A DNA stretch of 6,590 nucleotides, from positions 315 through 6,904 of the forward strand of contig DUGS01000034.1 in the NCBI GenBank assembly GCA_013331265.1. The letters are read 5' to 3'. Of this stretch, positions 6,168 to 6,590 are shown one piece after another. Every line of letters starts with the position of its first letter. Positions within the stretch are counted from its first letter, which is position 1. The notes beneath the pieces were generated by a model. The model was not told the origin of the DNA and ran no database searches. It saw only the letters and a program-made list of their open reading frames with translations. Source of the DNA: Methanosarcina sp. (GTDB lineage: Archaea; Halobacteriota; Methanosarcinia; Methanosarcinales; Methanosarcinaceae). The translations under genes were made by a program, and so were the position numbers.

Positions 6168-6590
6168 TTACTGGATCTGTTTTCTGAAGAGATTGCAGGA
6201 ATTAATCTTGATGTCGAGCAACTTTTCGATGTTCATCTTTGCTGCAATGCCCTTTGCTGCGCCGGGTACGGATGTTATTACACCGATGTTGAGTTCCTCA
6301 CGGAGTTCACGCATAACGTGCTCGTCTGAGAGGTCCATGACATCGACATTGAGCTTCTTTGCGACGTATTTCTTTGCTTCTCCAATCCTCATGTTCTTAG
6401 AGAATTCCATCCTTGCAACAAGGTCTCCTGCTGCTCTCATTCCAGTCATACCGGAAGCCATTATGTGTGCGATCGGCATACCCAGAGGGTCGCCGACCCC
6501 GATCTATATGCCGTCTACGCCTGCAATTTCGACCATTGCTTTGCTGGCCCTTGTGACCGCATCAATTGGAGGAGTCTCAAGCATCGGGAT
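6168..6590 (-). CDS. mtbB: Dimethylamine methyltransferase MtbB, C-terminal part, pyrrolysine-containing (5'-truncated by window)
   Basis: MtbB moves a methyl group from dimethylamine to the corrinoid protein MtbC; MtbA then passes it to coenzyme M for methanogenesis. The window holds the last 140 residues of a family member that is normally 467 long. The frame reads IPMLETPPIDAV..., then GVDGI, an in-frame UAG, IGVGDPLGMPIAHIMASGMTG, and continues to a TAA stop at 6168-6170. Counting back from the C-terminus puts the UAG at residue 356, the known pyrrolysine position of MtbB (family knowledge recalled, not searched). Sequence on both sides of the UAG is conserved MtbB sequence, so it is a sense codon and not a mutation. 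The ATG at 6477-6479 is internal; a caller that treats UAG as stop would report a false 103-residue gene. The promoter and N-terminus are beyond the right edge. Confidence 0.96.
6471..6504 (-). promoter_or_regulatory. Stem-loop starting at the pyrrolysine codon
   Basis: In the mRNA, GATCGG (first G is the last base of the UAG) pairs with CCGATC (plus-strand 6499-6504 with 6471-6476). Immediately inside, GGTC pairs with GACC (6495-6498 with 6488-6491) around a GGC triloop, leaving 11 unpaired bases on the 3' side. Its position resembles the proposed PYLIS elements, but a function is only inferred. Confidence 0.5.
6504..6506 (-). other. In-frame UAG codon read as pyrrolysine
   Basis: CTA on the plus strand is TAG in the mtbB frame, nine codons before the internal ATG at 6477-6479. 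It lies in the active-site context GVDGI-Pyl-IGVGDP. Decoding needs the pyl genes (tRNA-Pyl and PylRS), which are not in this window. Confidence 0.95.

Noticed and set aside
6168..6479. A separate 103-residue gene starting at the ATG at 6477-6479
   Set aside because: It is the C-terminus of mtbB; the frame continues upstream through the UAG with conserved MtbB sequence.
6168..6590. mtbB as a pseudogene broken by a premature stop
   Set aside because: The only stop is UAG at the known pyrrolysine position, with intact sequence on both sides.

Overview
The window is a piece of a methanogenic archaeon, almost certainly a Methanosarcina species. Three things point there. The right edge carries the 3' part of a dimethylamine methyltransferase gene (mtbB) in which an in-frame amber codon must be read as pyrrolysine. 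It sits beside a class I (archaeal-type) lysyl-tRNA synthetase. The promoter-like sites are AT-rich archaeal TATA boxes, and the ribosome binding sites resemble GGAGGTGA.

Layout, left to right. Bases 1-2113 (+) hold the 3' part of a long peptidase-U32 family gene cut by the window edge; its coding frame runs off the left end. A 23-base gap leads to a DNPH1/Rcl-like deoxynucleoside monophosphate N-hydrolase (2137-2586, +), probably in the same transcript, followed by a hairpin. A small two-part membrane protein of the BofA-like family (2738-2995, +) has its own TATA boxes and may be leaderless. It converges on a minus-strand pair: lysK (3773-5386) followed after 26 bases by a class I SAM-dependent methyltransferase (3081-3746), with a T-rich stop region at 3062-3080.

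From 5387 to 6167 there is about 780 bp without a convincing protein gene. It is AT-rich but structured: a likely lysK promoter, a 9-T run, a 10-bp-arm inverted repeat, a very strong and nearly symmetrical TATA element, a long hairpin, and three tandem 15-bp repeats that place T-tracts on the plus strand. The 3' end of mtbB (6168-6590, -) closes the window.

Functionally, mtbB starts methanogenesis from dimethylamine by passing a methyl group to a corrinoid protein. LysRS1 supplies Lys-tRNA, and it has historically been discussed in connection with charging tRNA-Pyl. The U32 protein probably belongs to the iron-sulfur RNA/quinone hydroxylation superfamily rather than being a protease, and DNPH1 is nucleotide housekeeping. 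The most interesting items are the pyrrolysine codon with a stable stem-loop directly after it, and the structured, possibly transcribed intergenic region between lysK and mtbB.
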